Positions 5,609 to 5,811 of a DNA stretch of 5,811 nt are shown here, in pieces. Position numbers and translations under genes: made by a program. The stretch covers positions 1 to 5,811 of the forward strand of contig CAMEAW010000177.1 of NCBI GenBank assembly GCA_945911685.1. Reading direction: 5' to 3'. Source of the stretch: Bordetella parapertussis. GTDB taxonomy: Bacteria; Pseudomonadota; Gammaproteobacteria; Burkholderiales; Burkholderiaceae_B. Position 1 is the stretch's first letter. The number at the start of each line of letters is the position of its first letter. Below the pieces are notes generated by a model. The model did no database searches and was not told where the DNA came from. It was given only the letters and a program-made list of their open reading frames with translations.

Positions 5609-5811
5609 GTGTCTGAAATGTTTGAACCCTCTACTTATTTTGGTCTTGAGATTCCGTATCTTAAGTTTTTGGGTGTTGAACCCGTGTTGTGCGAAGACGA
5701 TCGTGCCGTTACGCGTTTAAAAATCCGCGAAGACCTGCTCAATAGCCGAAGAGCCATCCATGGCGGTGCGCTGATGAGCTTGCTGGATTTCACCCTGAGT
5801 GCTGCGGGTCG
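5609..5811 (+). CDS. PaaI-type hotdog thioesterase, N-terminal part (cut by right edge)
   Basis: This would be a cytoplasmic hotdog-fold thioesterase that hydrolyses acyl-CoA. 67 codons are visible before the edge. They begin (G/V)SEMFEPSTYFGLEIPYLKF and lead through a strand pair (PVLCEDDRAVTRLKI) to the family signature N45-S-R-R-A-I-H51-G-G, followed by the hotdog helix ALMSLLDFTLSAAG. H51-G-G and D60 match the conserved PaaI/YbgC-like layout; the remaining strands and catalytic acid lie outside. The GTG at 5609 is chosen because relatives commonly start MS(E/D)-F-P-S-x-FG; the ATG at 5618 is three codons further in and equally possible. Neither has a clear Shine-Dalgarno. The acyl-CoA theme fits the thiolase/DUF35 pair, but that operon is on the other strand and not linked by transcription. 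Confidence 0.82.
   Translation, partial: MSEMFEPSTYFGLEIPYLKFLGVEPVLCEDDRAVTRLKIREDLLNSRRAIHGGALMSLLDFTLSAAG

Overview
The window looks like a betaproteobacterial chromosome segment. The gene types (an OprB-type carbohydrate porin, a DUF35/thiolase pair, a DUF423 membrane protein, a PaaI-type thioesterase) and their protein style point to Burkholderiales, probably near Alcaligenaceae. That placement is an inference from protein style, not a search. Base composition looks even, with AT-rich intergenic stretches. There are no tRNA or rRNA genes, no transposase, no phage genes and no CRISPR array.

Left part (1-1143). On the minus strand there is an OmpR-family response regulator followed by a histidine kinase that runs off the left edge and overlaps it by 8 nt. 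The regulator carries an in-frame amber codon at 368-366. Behind it the rest of the winged-helix domain stays open and well conserved, so it is either a very recent pseudogene, a sequencing error, or a truncated or readthrough protein. A divergent spacer of 238 bp separates it from the porin. The spacer holds four tandem 9-nt units, a 10-nt direct repeat, and a perfect 15-bp palindrome over the likely porin -10 box, almost touching the start codon.

Middle part (1144-4114). The porin (plus strand) and a two-gene minus-strand operon converge on a strong, probably bidirectional terminator at 2491-2520. The operon encodes an SCP2-type thiolase followed 2 nt later by a DUF35 zinc-ribbon/OB-fold protein, a pairing known to form acyl-CoA-processing complexes. 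Its upstream region has a palindrome between candidate -35 and -10 elements.

Right part (4115-5811). A DUF423 membrane protein (minus) ends inside the first of three degenerate 41-bp tandem repeats that continue downstream of it. A spacer of 338 bp with no recognisable gene follows, then a small lipoprotein (plus) with a clear Shine-Dalgarno and a likely terminator, then the start of a PaaI-type hotdog thioesterase cut by the right edge.

Functionally, the two-component system may control the divergent porin (inferred from position). The thiolase/DUF35 pair and the thioesterase share an acyl-CoA theme but lie on opposite strands, so no common pathway is shown. No wholly new system is evident. 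The items most worth a second look are the amber-interrupted regulator, the repeat- and palindrome-rich porin promoter with a possibly leaderless start, and the 41-bp repeats.
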